From Streptomyces olindensis (lineage in GTDB: Bacteria > Actinomycetota > Actinomycetes > Streptomycetales > Streptomycetaceae), in contig JJOH01000003.1 in the NCBI GenBank assembly GCA_000696115.1, positions 310,001 to 374,000 of the forward strand: a stretch of DNA of 64,000 bases, read 5' to 3'. The notes below the pieces were generated by a model. The model saw only the letters and a program-made list of their open reading frames with translations, made no database searches and was not told where the DNA came from. The position numbers and the translations under genes were made by a program. This document shows positions 43,089-52,773 of the stretch, piece by piece; the first letter of the stretch is position 1, and every line of letters begins with the position of its first letter.

Positions 43089-44168
43089 ATGACCGCTACG
43101 CGTGTAGACACCGAAGTGATCCGTCGCCTCCCCAAGGCCGTCCTGCACGACCACCTCGACGGCGGCCTGCGCCCCGCCACCGTCGTGGAACTCGCGGACG
43201 CGATCGGCCACACCCTGCCCACCGCCGACCCCGACGAGCTCGCCGCCTGGTACTACGAGGCCGCCAACTCCGGTGACCTGGTGCGTTACATAGCCACCTT
43301 CGAGCACACCCTCGCCGTCATGCAGACCCGCGAGGGCCTGCTGCGCACCGCCGAGGAGTACGTGCTCGACCTCGCCGCGGACGGCGTCGTCTACGGCGAG
43401 GTGCGCTACGCCCCCGAGCTGAACACCCGGGGCGGGCTGACCATGGCCGAGGTCGTGGAGACCGTCCAGGAGGGCCTGGCGGCGGGCATGGCCAAGGCGG
43501 CTGCCGCGGGGACGCCGGTGCGGGTCGGCACCCTGCTGTGCGGGATGCGGATGTTCGACCGGGTGCGTGAGGCCGCCGACCTGGCCGTGGCGTTCCGGGA
43601 CGCGGGTGTCGTCGGCTTCGACATCGCCGGCGCCGAGGACGGCTTCCCGCCCGCCGACCACCTCGCGGCCTTCGAGCACCTGCGCCGCGAGAACGTACCG
43701 TTCACCATCCACGCGGGCGAGGCCCACGGCCTGCCCAGCATCCACCAGGCGCTCCAGGTGTGCGGCGCCCAGCGCATCGGGCACGGCGTGCGGATCACCG
43801 ACGACATCCCCGACCTCGCGGCGGGCAAGCTCGGCCGGCTCGCGGGCTGGGTGCGCGACCGGCGCATCGCCCTGGAGATGTGCCCCACGTCCAACCTCCA
43901 GACGGGCGCCGCGACCTCCATCGCCGAGCACCCGATCACCGCGCTGAAGGACCTCGGCTTCCGGGTCACGGTGAACACCGACAACCGGCTGGTGTCGGGC
44001 ACGACGATGACCCGCGAGATGACCCTGCTGGTCCAGGAGGCGGGCTGGAGCGTGGAGGACCTGCGCACGGTCACGGTGAACGCCCTGAAGAGCGCGTTCC
44101 TCCCGTTCGACGAGCGGAACGCACTCATCCGCGACGTGGTCCTGCCCGGCTACGCGGCCGCGCTCTGA
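43089..44168 (+). CDS. add: Adenosine deaminase
   Basis: 359 aa, full length. Metal-site LHDHLDGGL (His20, His22), substrate loop [18 protein letters not shown] (third His and Glu), IGHGVR and [11 protein letters not shown] (catalytic Asp). Converts adenosine to inosine in purine salvage. ATG 43089 has AAGGAAAG upstream. Streptomyces genomes carry several add paralogues; which one this is cannot be said. The last 19 nt overlap the convergent DinB-like gene. Confidence 0.92.
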   Translation: MTATRVDTEVIRRLPKAVLHDHLDGGLRPATVVELADAIGHTLPTADPDELAAWYYEAANSGDLVRYIATFEHTLAVMQTREGLLRTAEEYVLDLAADGVVYGEVRYAPELNTRGGLTMAEVVETVQEGLAAGMAKAAAAGTPVRVGTLLCGMRMFDRVREAADLAVAFRDAGVVGFDIAGAEDGFPPADHLAAFEHLRRENVPFTIHAGEAHGLPSIHQALQVCGAQRIGHGVRITDDIPDLAAGKLGRLAGWVRDRRIALEMCPTSNLQTGAATSIAEHPITALKDLGFRVTVNTDNRLVSGTTMTREMTLLVQEAGWSVEDLRTVTVNALKSAFLPFDERNALIRDVVLPGYAAAL

Positions 44169-44665
44169 AGCAGCCCCTTGAGGTAGGCGGCCTGTCCGAC
44201 GTGCTGGAGATCGTCGGACAGGACGCTGACCAGCCGTACGCCCAGGCTGACCGGCGGGTCCCAGCGCTCGTCGACGATGCGCTCCAGGTCCTTGGCGGTG
44301 AGGCCGCGCAGGGCGTCCAGGCTCTGCGCGTGCACCGCGTCGTAGTAGCCGGTCAGCAGGTCGCCGGAGTCGACCCTGACCTTGGCGACCTTGGCGGGGC
44401 TGTGGCCGTAGCCCGTGTCGTGGCGCGGCAGGCCCAGCCCGAAGCGCTTCTCCCAGTCCTGGGAGAGCCACACCTGGTCGAGGTCGAAGGCGTCGGCGAT
44501 GTGGTCGTCCTGGACGCGGGTGAGGTGCCAGACCAGCCACGCGATGGAGTTGGTGTCGGGGGAGGGGCGGGCGGCCAGTTCGTCGGGCCCGAGCCCCTCG
44601 ACGGTGGCGTGGACTTCTTCCCGGATGCGGTTGTAGCCGTCGATGAGGATGTCCTTCGCATGCAT
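44150..44665 (-). CDS. DinB-like (DUF664) metal-dependent hydrolase, mycothiol-type
   Basis: 171 aa helical DinB fold. Metal histidines: [13 protein letters not shown] and [16 protein letters not shown]664 members in actinobacteria include mycothiol-S-transferases and maleylpyruvate isomerases. Starts at ATG 44665 ([14 protein letters not shown]), after GGTGGAG; the gene runs 19 nt into the convergent adenosine deaminase. Role probably thiol-dependent detoxification. Confidence 0.8.
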   Translation of the reverse strand: MHAKDILIDGYNRIREEVHATVEGLGPDELAARPSPDTNSIAWLVWHLTRVQDDHIADAFDLDQVWLSQDWEKRFGLGLPRHDTGYGHSPAKVAKVRVDSGDLLTGYYDAVHAQSLDALRGLTAKDLERIVDERWDPPVSLGVRLVSVLSDDLQHVGQAAYLKGLLQSAAA

Positions 44666-44706
44666 GGCTCCACCATCGCGCATCGGCGCGCCGCGTGCGC
44701 CCCCGG

Positions 44707-45591
44707 TCACGCGCCGGCGGTCTCCAGCAGCCCCATCAGCGCTCGGGCCGCCGGGCTGGTGGCCTGCCGGGGCGGCAGCAGCGCCACCGTCTCGTAGACG
44801 GCCTCGCCGGTGCCCTTCACGGGCAGCGCGGTCAGGGAGGCGCGCTTGTGCGCGAAGTGCCGGGGCACGACGGCCACGCCCAGGTTCTCGTCGACCAGGT
44901 CGAGCAGCGTGTGCACGTCGTTCACCTCCAGGGCCACGGCCCGCCGGACGCCCGCGGCGGCGAACACCGTGTCGGTGGTGCGGCGCGGCCCCCAGTCCGG
45001 ATGGAAGTCGACGAACACCTCCCCGCCCAGGTCCTGAGGCGTCACGGCCGCGCCCGCGGCGGCGAGCCGGTGGCTGGAGTGGCACAGCAGCGTCATCGGC
45101 TCGCTGGTCAGCGGCACCGACCGCAGCTGGTCGCTGTCCTCCTGCGTCCGCACGGCGAACGCCAGGTCGAGCCGCCCGGCCGCGACCTCCTCCGCGAGCG
45201 CGCCCGACCCGGCCTGCCGGAGGCAGATCTCCACATCCGGGTGACGGTGCCGGAACGCGGCGAGCAGCCTCGCCACGTGTACCCCGGCGATGCACTGCTC
45301 GCTGCCCAGCGCGAGCATGCCGCGCAGCACGCCCTGCACCGCCGCCACCGCCTCGTGGGCCGAGCGCACCTGCGCCAGGATCCGCTCCGCCTCGCCGAGC
45401 AGGGCCCGCCCGGCCGGGGTGAGCGTCACCCGGCGGGTCGTGCGCACGAACAGCGGCGTCTGCAGCTCACGCTCCAGCGCCCGGATCGAGGCCGACAGGC
45501 CCGACTGGGACACCAGGAGGCGCTCGGCCGCCCGGGTGAAGTGCTGGTCCTCGGCGACCGCGACGAAATGCTGCAAGTGGCGCAGTTCCAT
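44707..45591 (-). CDS. LysR family transcriptional regulator
   Basis: 294 aa. N-terminal winged HTH MELRHLQHFVAVAEDQHFTR, then LLVSQSGLSASIRALER, and the type 2 periplasmic-binding effector domain (GMLALGSEQCIAGVHV to VVPRHFAHKR). ATG 45591; TACGCT 8 nt upstream may be its -10. Divergent from an aldo/keto reductase with 117 nt between, its most likely target. Confidence 0.9.
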   Translation of the reverse strand: MELRHLQHFVAVAEDQHFTRAAERLLVSQSGLSASIRALERELQTPLFVRTTRRVTLTPAGRALLGEAERILAQVRSAHEAVAAVQGVLRGMLALGSEQCIAGVHVARLLAAFRHRHPDVEICLRQAGSGALAEEVAAGRLDLAFAVRTQEDSDQLRSVPLTSEPMTLLCHSSHRLAAAGAAVTPQDLGGEVFVDFHPDWGPRRTTDTVFAAAGVRRAVALEVNDVHTLLDLVDENLGVAVVPRHFAHKRASLTALPVKGTGEAVYETVALLPPRQATSPAARALMGLLETAGA

Positions 45592-45708
45592 GACTGAGAA
45601 GCGTAGCCGCTGAATTCCATCGGATTCTTCTGTTGGACGCATGGGCGCAGGTCACGCCAGAGTGGACACCGGTTTCCTCCCGTCCGAGCCAACCCCTCTG
45701 GAGTCGCG

Positions 45709-46701
<993 letters not shown>

Positions 46702-46710
46702 CCGCCGCGC

Positions 46711-46736
46711 TGCCCGGGGGAGCGCGCCCCCGGGCA
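46711..46736. terminator. Bidirectional terminator, 10-bp GC stem
   Basis: TGCCCGGGGG (46711-46720) pairs with CCCCCGGGCA (46727-46736), 6-nt loop, between convergent genes. Confidence 0.75.
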
Positions 46737-46757
46737 CACGGGAATGGGACGACAGGC

Positions 46758-47045
46758 CTAGGAACCGATCCGTTCCTCCAGGCGCACGGTCACCGTGTCG
46801 CCCTCTTCCTTGCCGATGGCCTTGCGGACGTCGGCCTTCACGGGCAGCTTGTGCGTGCCGTCGCCGAGGGCCATGAACGAGCTGCGGAACGGATGCCCGT
46901 CGATCGTCCCGCGGACCTTGACCAGGCCGCGGGTGCCGAAGAACGCGACGGACTCGGGCCAGACCAGATAGGTCCAGCCGCCCTCGGCGGGGCTCTTCTG
47001 CAGGACGGCGGTGAACTCGGCGTCCAGTTCTCCGGTCGGGGCCAT
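46758..47045 (-). CDS. DUF1905 domain protein
   Basis: 95 aa. Compact beta barrel with [31 protein letters not shown] and [25 protein letters not shown] ending, characteristic of DUF1905. Often fused or adjacent to YdeI-type proteins; function unknown. ATG 47045 follows GGGAGGA; an upstream start at 47075 is less likely. Confidence 0.82.
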   Translation of the reverse strand: MAPTGELDAEFTAVLQKSPAEGGWTYLVWPESVAFFGTRGLVKVRGTIDGHPFRSSFMALGDGTHKLPVKADVRKAIGKEEGDTVTVRLEERIGS

Positions 47046-47119
47046 GACGTCCTCCCGTGCTCGGCGGTCTCCCACACGGCAGACCGCCGGGCACCGGAAA
47101 ACTCATCGCGGACCCCGGC

Positions 47120-47503
47120 TCACGCCCCGGGGGGCACCCGGTCCAGGAACCCCAGCACGGCCCTGATCCGGCCCTGCTCGTCCAGCGTGATCACATCCGA
47201 CCCGGCCACCGGCGCCGAACCGTCGGCCTCGCTCACCAGCTCCCACGAGAAACGCGCGGTGTCGTGGTGCCCGTCGACCGCGCCGGCGAGCCGGAAGACG
47301 AACCCCGGGAACTGCTCCCGCGCCGCGGCGATCACCGCGGCGATCTGCTCATGGCCGCTGACGTCGGCCAGGGGGTCGGTGTAACCGCCGTCCGGGGTCC
47401 AGGCGGCGGCGACCGCCTTCTGCCGCGCCACCGGGTCCGGGGCGTTCCAGGCCTCGAAGTAGCGGGCGACGGCGTCCTCGTGACGACGGTCGGGTGCGGA
47501 CAT
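47120..47503 (-). CDS. NTF2-like / SnoaL-like protein
   Basis: 127 aa. Cone-shaped NTF2 fold: VARYFEAWNAPDPVARQ, WTPDGGYTDPLADVSGHEQI, ARFSWELVSEADG and a late RIRAVLGFLD. Such proteins are isomerases, cyclases or ligand carriers; nothing more specific can be said. ATG 47503 with CCTGGAGG upstream. Confidence 0.78.
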   Translation of the reverse strand: MSAPDRRHEDAVARYFEAWNAPDPVARQKAVAAAWTPDGGYTDPLADVSGHEQIAAVIAAAREQFPGFVFRLAGAVDGHHDTARFSWELVSEADGSAPVAGSDVITLDEQGRIRAVLGFLDRVPPGA

Positions 47504-47700
47504 GGGCGATCAGCCTCCAGGAAGGGTCATACCTGCTGGTCGGAGCCCGGATCACCCAGTGCGGCGAACCCGGCGTGAACCACCCTGCCCGGGCCCGCCG
47601 GAACCGTCGATTACCTCCCGGGTCATGCCCCTCGGAGACCGCCGCCACGTTTCGGCCAACTCCGGGGGTGAATTGCCAGGAGAGTGGCCGGAAAGTCGTG

Positions 47701-47728
47701 GTGACAGTGTTTCAGTAGTGAACATACT
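47701..47728 (+). promoter_or_regulatory. Candidate promoter (GTGACA-N16-CATACT)
   Basis: Near-consensus -35 (47701-47706) and -10 (47723-47728) in the otherwise gene-free stretch 47504-47840; a 100-nt leader would run to the GTG at 47841. No other signal is seen there. Confidence 0.45.
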
Positions 47729-47840
47729 GACCTGCGAGAGCGCTTTCACGTCCAGCGACGGCGCCCTCACGCACAGCACGCGAGCCGCGGGAGCAGCGAG
47801 GCCGGGCCGGCAGACGGGCAGGGCGACGGGGGAGGGTCAC

Positions 47841-48251
47841 GTGCACGACGAGTTTCTGTGCCACGTCACGGCGTACGGAGTCTGCGACGGCCGCCGCATC
47901 GGAGTACCCCTGGGCACCTACCGGGCCCCCACCCTCGCCCTCGCCCTGTGGTGGCTGCGCGACCGCGCCTCCTGGATCGCCCAACGCCTCGACCCCCAGC
48001 CGGACGCCGAGCACTTACCGCCGGGCGCGCTCGTGCCGGTCGCCGACACCGTGCCCGACGTGCCCATGCTGCTGCGCGCCTGGTGCGCCGACCCCGCCCA
48101 GCAGGAGCGGGTCGCCGAGGAGCTGGCGGCCGGCCGGCTGGTGCGCATCGCCACCAGCGACGAGACGACCGAGTACGAACTGCTCGCCGAGTCGGTGGAC
48201 GCCCTGCGGATGCAGCGCACGGCTCCCGTCCTCGGTATCCCCGTGGCCTGA
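47841..48251 (+). CDS. Conserved Streptomyces hypothetical protein with a TTA codon
   Basis: 136 aa. HDEFLCHVTAYGVCDGRRIGVPLGTYRAP at the N-terminus is typical of a conserved but unnamed Streptomyces family; ALALWWLRDRASWIAQ is a helix, and ERVAEELAAGRLVRI is near the end. Soluble. GTG 47841 follows GGGGGAGGG. Codon 59 is TTA (48015-48017), so full translation should need the bldA tRNA. Function unknown; it stands just upstream of the FHA-ABC gene. Confidence 0.72.
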   Translation: MHDEFLCHVTAYGVCDGRRIGVPLGTYRAPTLALALWWLRDRASWIAQRLDPQPDAEHLPPGALVPVADTVPDVPMLLRAWCADPAQQERVAEELAAGRLVRIATSDETTEYELLAESVDALRMQRTAPVLGIPVA

Positions 48252-48303
48252 CCGGCCCTCACCTGCTCCCGCGCTCACGGAGGCACACACCAGGGCAAAT
48301 CGG

Positions 48304-48309
48304 TAGAAT
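48304..48309 (+). promoter_or_regulatory. Predicted -10 (TAGAAT) of a leaderless promoter
   Basis: TAGAAT, a very good -10, is 7 nt before ATG 48317; there is no ribosome site. Confidence 0.55.
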
Positions 48310-48316
48310 CTTGGCC

Positions 48317-50647
48317 ATGGCGCAGCCGTCGGTAGCACCAGAACTCGTCCTGGAGACCGAGACGGGCTCCACCGTGATGATCCCGGGCCGCGACTACCAC
48401 GTAGGACGCGACCCGATGAGCGACATCGTCATCGACGACGACCGCGTCTCCTGGCACCACGCGGTACTGCGGCCCGACGACGGCCACTGGACCATCGAGG
48501 ACGAGAACAGCACCAACGGCACCTACGCGGACGGCCGGCGCATCCACGAGTGGGACGTCGGACCCGGCAGCGTCATCCGCTTCGGCAACCCCGCCGACGG
48601 ACCCCGCGTGGTCCTCCTGGGCCGCCCCGCACCCACCCCGGAACGCCCCTCCGCCGTCTCCATGCCGGCCCTGACCGGCACCTACCGGCAGCCCACGACC
48701 GTACGGCCGCTGCCCACCCGCACCGTCCGCATCGGCCGCGCCGGCGACAACGACCTCGTCATCGACGACCTCGTGGTCTCCCGCCGGCACGCCGAACTGC
48801 GCGCCCTGCCCGACGGCACCTACGAGATCACCGACCTCGGCAGCCACAACGGCACGTACCTCAACGGCCGCCCCGTCACCACCGCACCGGTCGCCCAGGG
48901 CGACATCGTCGGCATCGGCCACTCGGCGTTCTGCCTCGTCGGCGACGAACTCCAGGAGTACGTCGACACCGGCGAGGTCTCCCTCGACGTGCAGGACCTC
49001 GCCGTCGCCGTCGACCGCGGCCGCAAGACCCTGCTCGACCACGTGTCCTTCCCGGTGGGGGAGAAGTGCCTGCTCGCCGTCGTCGGCCCGAGCGGCGCCG
49101 GGAAGTCCACCCTCCTCAACGCCCTCACCGGCCAGCGCCCCGCCGACCACGGCACCGTCCTCTACGACGGCCGGGACCTCTACCGCGACTACGCCGAGCT
49201 GCGCCAGCGCATCGGCCTCGTCCCGCAGGACGACATCCTGCACGCCCAGCTGACGGTCCGCAAAGCCCTCTCCTACGCCGCCGAACTGCGCTTCCCGCAG
49301 GACACCGCCAAGGCCGAACGGCGCGCCCGGGTCGACGAGGTCATCCGCGAACTCGGCCTGGAACAGCGCGCCGACCAGCCCGTGCACAGCCTCTCCGGCG
49401 GCCAGCGCAAGCGCGTCAGCGTGGCCCTGGAGCTGCTGACCAAGCCGTCGCTGCTCTTCCTCGACGAACCGACCTCCGGACTCGACCCCGGCATGGACCG
49501 CTCGGTGATGCACATGCTGCGCGGCCTCGCCGACGACGGCCGGACCGTCATCGTCGTCACCCACAGCGTGCTCAGCCTGGACGTCTGCGACCGGCTCCTC
49601 GTGCTCGCGCCCGGCGGCAGGATCGCCTACTACGGGCCGCCCGAGGACGCCCTGCCGTTCTTCGGCTTCGAGCAGTGGCCGGAGGCCTTCGAGGCCTTCG
49701 ACCGGGACACGGACCGGGACTGGGCCGAGGAGTACAGCACCTCACCCTTCCACGGCCGGTACGTCGCCGACGCCTCCGCCCAGCCCCAGCTGCCCCGGTC
49801 CGAGCCCGTCGTCATCACCGCGCCGCCCCGGCCGCGCAGCCGGGCCGCGCAGCTCGGCACGCTGGTACGCCGCTACGCCTCCGCGCTGAGCGCCGACCGC
49901 ACCTTCCTGATCATCATGATCGCGCTGCCCTTCGTGATGGGCGTGATGGCGCGGGCCCTGGCGGCCGGCAAGCTGACCTTCGACACGGCGATGAACACGC
50001 TGCTCATCCTGTGTGTCGGCGCGGTGCTCACCGGCGCCGCCAACGCCGTCCGCGAGCTCGTCAAGGAACGCGTGATCTACCAGCGGGAACGCGCGGTGGG
50101 CCTGTCCAGATCGGCGTACCTGATGTCCAAGGTCGTCGTCCTGGGCGTCGTCACCGTGCTCCAGGCGGTGGTGCTGACGCTGGTCGCCCTGCTCGGCGTG
50201 GACCTGAACGCGCCCGGCGGCGAGGGCGTGCTGATGCCGCCCCTGGTGGAGATCACCGTCGCGGTCGCCCTGCTGGCGTTCACGGCGATGATGCTCGGGC
50301 TGCTCGTCTCCGCGCTGGTGCGCAAGGAAGAGGTGACGATGCCGCTGCTCGTGCTCATCGCCATCGTCCAGGTCGTCTTCTGCGGGGCCCTGCTGAAGCT
50401 GGACGGCGTGCCCGGGCTGGAGCAGCTGGGCTGGCTGGTGCCGGCCCGCTGGGCGCTGGCGGCGATGGCCGGCACCGTCGGGCTGGCCAGGATCGTGCCG
50501 GACGACCTGACCAAGGACCCCCTGTTCGAGCACTCGGCGGGCACCTGGCTGCTGGACGTCGGGATGCTGCTCGTGCTGTCGGTGCTGTTCGGCTTCCTCG
50601 TGTCCCGGCTGCTGCGCCGGCACGAACCGGCCGTGATGCGGAAGTAG
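48317..50647 (+). CDS. FHA-FHA-ABC transporter (ABCG-type half transporter)
   Basis: 776 aa. FHA domain 1 (residues about 22-95: HVGRDPMSDIVI, VSWHHAVL, NSTNGTY) and FHA domain 2 (about 130-205: RIGRAGDNDLVI, VSRRHAEL, SHNGTYLNG); the first has Trp in place of the SRxH arginine. Then an ABC ATPase with Walker A GPSGAGKST (258-266), signature LSGGQRKR, Walker B LLFLDEPTSGLD, and six helices (510-770). FHA domains bind phosphothreonine, so transport or assembly is probably controlled by Ser/Thr phosphorylation; the kinase is two genes downstream. TAGAAT 7 nt before ATG 48317 indicates a leaderless message. Confidence 0.9.
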   Translation: MAQPSVAPELVLETETGSTVMIPGRDYHVGRDPMSDIVIDDDRVSWHHAVLRPDDGHWTIEDENSTNGTYADGRRIHEWDVGPGSVIRFGNPADGPRVVLLGRPAPTPERPSAVSMPALTGTYRQPTTVRPLPTRTVRIGRAGDNDLVIDDLVVSRRHAELRALPDGTYEITDLGSHNGTYLNGRPVTTAPVAQGDIVGIGHSAFCLVGDELQEYVDTGEVSLDVQDLAVAVDRGRKTLLDHVSFPVGEKCLLAVVGPSGAGKSTLLNALTGQRPADHGTVLYDGRDLYRDYAELRQRIGLVPQDDILHAQLTVRKALSYAAELRFPQDTAKAERRARVDEVIRELGLEQRADQPVHSLSGGQRKRVSVALELLTKPSLLFLDEPTSGLDPGMDRSVMHMLRGLADDGRTVIVVTHSVLSLDVCDRLLVLAPGGRIAYYGPPEDALPFFGFEQWPEAFEAFDRDTDRDWAEEYSTSPFHGRYVADASAQPQLPRSEPVVITAPPRPRSRAAQLGTLVRRYASALSADRTFLIIMIALPFVMGVMARALAAGKLTFDTAMNTLLILCVGAVLTGAANAVRELVKERVIYQRERAVGLSRSAYLMSKVVVLGVVTVLQAVVLTLVALLGVDLNAPGGEGVLMPPLVEITVAVALLAFTAMMLGLLVSALVRKEEVTMPLLVLIAIVQVVFCGALLKLDGVPGLEQLGWLVPARWALAAMAGTVGLARIVPDDLTKDPLFEHSAGTWLLDVGMLLVLSVLFGFLVSRLLRRHEPAVMRK

Positions 50648-50656
50648 GGAGCCGCC

Positions 50657-51772
50657 ATGACGACTCCCGGCTTCCGGCCCACCCACGTCGTGCCCCAGCA
50701 CGGGATGCCCGCCTGGGAGGCGCCCGACCCGGCCCGGCCCACCGTCGACCTCGACCCGCTGCTGCCGGTGCAGCTGCTGGAGCGGCAGGGCGACTGGGGG
50801 CACGTGCTGTGCTTCAACGGCTGGTCGGCCTGGGTCGACGGCCGCCGCCTGGTCGCCGTGCCGCAGGACCCGCCCGCCGCGGACGGGCCGCTCACCCGCG
50901 CCGCGGATCCGCGTCCGCTGCTGAGCCGGGCGCAGGAGGCTCTGGCGCGTTACCGGTCGGCCGTCGAGGACCTCGCGGGCGGCCTGGACCGGGAGTCCTT
51001 CCGCGCCCGCACCCGTGGGCTGCGGATCGGCGTGGTCGTCGACGGGGAGTCCGTGTGGCTCTACGACGCCGCGCACGGGCACTGGGTGTACGCCGACGGC
51101 ACCCGCCTGACCACGTACGCGACGGACGAGACCCCCCGCTCCGACCCGGAGCCGTCCCGCCCGGCCGAGACGCCCGCGCATCCCCCGACACGGGTGGTCC
51201 CCGAGGAACCGCCCCGCTCGCAGCCGGCGCCGGCACCCCCACCTGTGCAGGGGGCACCCCCGGGACCGACGCGGGTTGCGTCGCCCGAGGCCCCCGAGCC
51301 GACGCGGGTGGTCTCGCCCGAGGCGCCGGGGCCGTCGGGGGCTGCGTCATCCGACTGGCCGGAGCCGATGCCGGTCGTCGTGACTCCAAGTGCTCCCGAG
51401 CCGACCCGGGTGGTGCCGTCCGAGGCTCCCCAGCCCACACGGGCGGTATCTCCCGAGGCTCCGGGGGCGTCGAAGTCCGCGCCTGCCGAGGCCCCCGAGC
51501 CGACGCGCGTGGTCTCGCCGGAGGTACCGGAACCGGTGGAGGCCGGGCCGCCCGAGGCTGCCGAGCCGACGCGGGCCGTGTCTTCCGAGCCGCCCGAGCC
51601 GACGCGAGTCGTGTCCTCCGAGCCCCCCGAGCCGACCCGGGTCGTATCGACCGAGGCTCCGGGACCTCCCGAACCCACGCGGCTCGTCACGCCGGAGGAC
51701 GTCGAGGAGGCGGGGCGTCCGGGGGAGGCGGCGCCCACGCGGGTCGTGTCGCCCGGGGGTGACGTCCGTTGA
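50657..51772 (+). CDS. PTRVV-repeat protein, putative FHA ligand
   Basis: 371 aa. Residues about 1-160 form an SH3-like or scaffold domain (LLPVQLLERQGDWGHVLCFN to HWVYADGTRLTTY). The rest is Pro/Glu-rich and disordered, with eleven PTR motifs of the type EPTRVVSPEAP. In ten of them Val is at +3 from Thr, a common FHA recognition choice. A PTHVV occurs near residue 9 as well. No signal peptide or membrane helix. Between the FHA-FHA transporter (9-nt gap) and the Ser/Thr kinase (4-nt overlap), it may be phosphorylated by the kinase and then bound by the FHA domains. That mechanism is inference. Confidence 0.75.
   Translation: MTTPGFRPTHVVPQHGMPAWEAPDPARPTVDLDPLLPVQLLERQGDWGHVLCFNGWSAWVDGRRLVAVPQDPPAADGPLTRAADPRPLLSRAQEALARYRSAVEDLAGGLDRESFRARTRGLRIGVVVDGESVWLYDAAHGHWVYADGTRLTTYATDETPRSDPEPSRPAETPAHPPTRVVPEEPPRSQPAPAPPPVQGAPPGPTRVASPEAPEPTRVVSPEAPGPSGAASSDWPEPMPVVVTPSAPEPTRVVPSEAPQPTRAVSPEAPGASKSAPAEAPEPTRVVSPEVPEPVEAGPPEAAEPTRAVSSEPPEPTRVVSSEPPEPTRVVSTEAPGPPEPTRLVTPEDVEEAGRPGEAAPTRVVSPGGDVR
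51183..51760 (+). repeat. Degenerate PTR(V/A/L)V tandem repeat
   Basis: Eleven copies of a 10-12 codon unit (consensus EPTRVVSPEAP), with several decayed units between (PMPVVV, ASKSAPAEA). Codons are varied, so it is kept as protein repeat, not recent DNA expansion. Confidence 0.8.
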
Positions 51773-52764
51773 GCCGCGAGACGAGCGTGTTCTCGGGGCG
51801 GCCCTCCGAGCTGATCGGGCAGCAGATCGCCGGGTACCGGATCGAGCAGGAGATCGGGCGCGGCGGCATGGCCGTCGTCTACCGGGCCCGCGACCTGCGT
51901 CTGGAACGCACCGTCGCCCTCAAGCTGCTCGCCCCGGAACTCGCCCGCAACGACACCTTCCGGCGCCGCTTCACCCACGAGTCCCGCGCCGCCGCCGCGA
52001 TCGACCACCCCCACATCGTGCCGGTGTTCGAGGCGGGCGAGACGGACGGCGTCCTCTACATCGCCATGCGCTACGTCGCCGGCAGCGACCTGCGGCACGT
52101 CCTCGACCGGGAGGGCCCGCTGCCGCCCGCCACCGCCGTGCGCGTCGCCGCCCAGGTCGCCTCCGCGCTCGACGCCGCCCACGAGCACGGCCTGGTGCAC
52201 CGCGACGTCAAGCCCGGCAACATCCTGGTGGCCCGCGGCACCGACAGCGACCACCCCGAGCACGTCTACCTCACCGACTTCGGCCTGACCAAGAAGTCGC
52301 TGTCGCTGACCGGGTTCACCACGGTCGGCCAGTTCGTCGGCACGCTCGACTACGTCGCCCCCGAGCAGATCTCCGGCAAGCCGGTCGACGCCCGCTGCGA
52401 CGTGTACGGCTTCGCCTGCGTCGTCTACGAGACCCTGGCCGGTCACCCGCCCTTCCGCCGCGACGACGACATGGCCCTGCTGTGGGCCCACCAGTACGAC
52501 GCCCCGCCGCCGCTGACCGAGGCCCGGCCCGACATCCCCGCCCAGGCCGACCCCGTCTTCGCCAAGGCCCTGGCCAAGAGCCCCGACGGCCGGTACCCGT
52601 CCTGCCTCGACTTCGTGGCCGCCCTGCGCGCCGCGACGACCGGCGGCGTGGCCGGGACGGCCCCGACGCCCCCACCGGGGGACCGGCAGCGGCAGGGCAT
52701 GGGGGAGGAGCGGCCCAAGCCGCCCCCGCGCTGGGCCGAACCGGTCTTCCTGCCGAGGCCGTAG
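51769..52764 (+). CDS. Soluble Ser/Thr protein kinase (Hanks type)
   Basis: 331 aa. Kinase domain 20-285: P-loop IGRGGMAVVYRA, Lys in TVALKLL, catalytic HRDVKPGNILV, TDFGLTK (DFG), activation-loop TTVGQFVGTLDYVAPE. C-terminal 45 residues are Pro-rich with no membrane helix or PASTA repeats, unlike PknB. TTG 51769 start overlaps the preceding stop as TTGA; GGGGGTGA lies upstream. Probable target: the threonines of the PTRVV protein encoded before it. Confidence 0.9.
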   Translation: MSRETSVFSGRPSELIGQQIAGYRIEQEIGRGGMAVVYRARDLRLERTVALKLLAPELARNDTFRRRFTHESRAAAAIDHPHIVPVFEAGETDGVLYIAMRYVAGSDLRHVLDREGPLPPATAVRVAAQVASALDAAHEHGLVHRDVKPGNILVARGTDSDHPEHVYLTDFGLTKKSLSLTGFTTVGQFVGTLDYVAPEQISGKPVDARCDVYGFACVVYETLAGHPPFRRDDDMALLWAHQYDAPPPLTEARPDIPAQADPVFAKALAKSPDGRYPSCLDFVAALRAATTGGVAGTAPTPPPGDRQRQGMGEERPKPPPRWAEPVFLPRP

Positions 52765-52773
52765 CGTCCGCGG

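Noticed and set aside
48550..51762. 1070-codon plus-strand open frame across the transporter and repeat genes
   Set aside because: Arg/Pro-rich, no motifs; the FHA and ABC motifs lie in the other frame.
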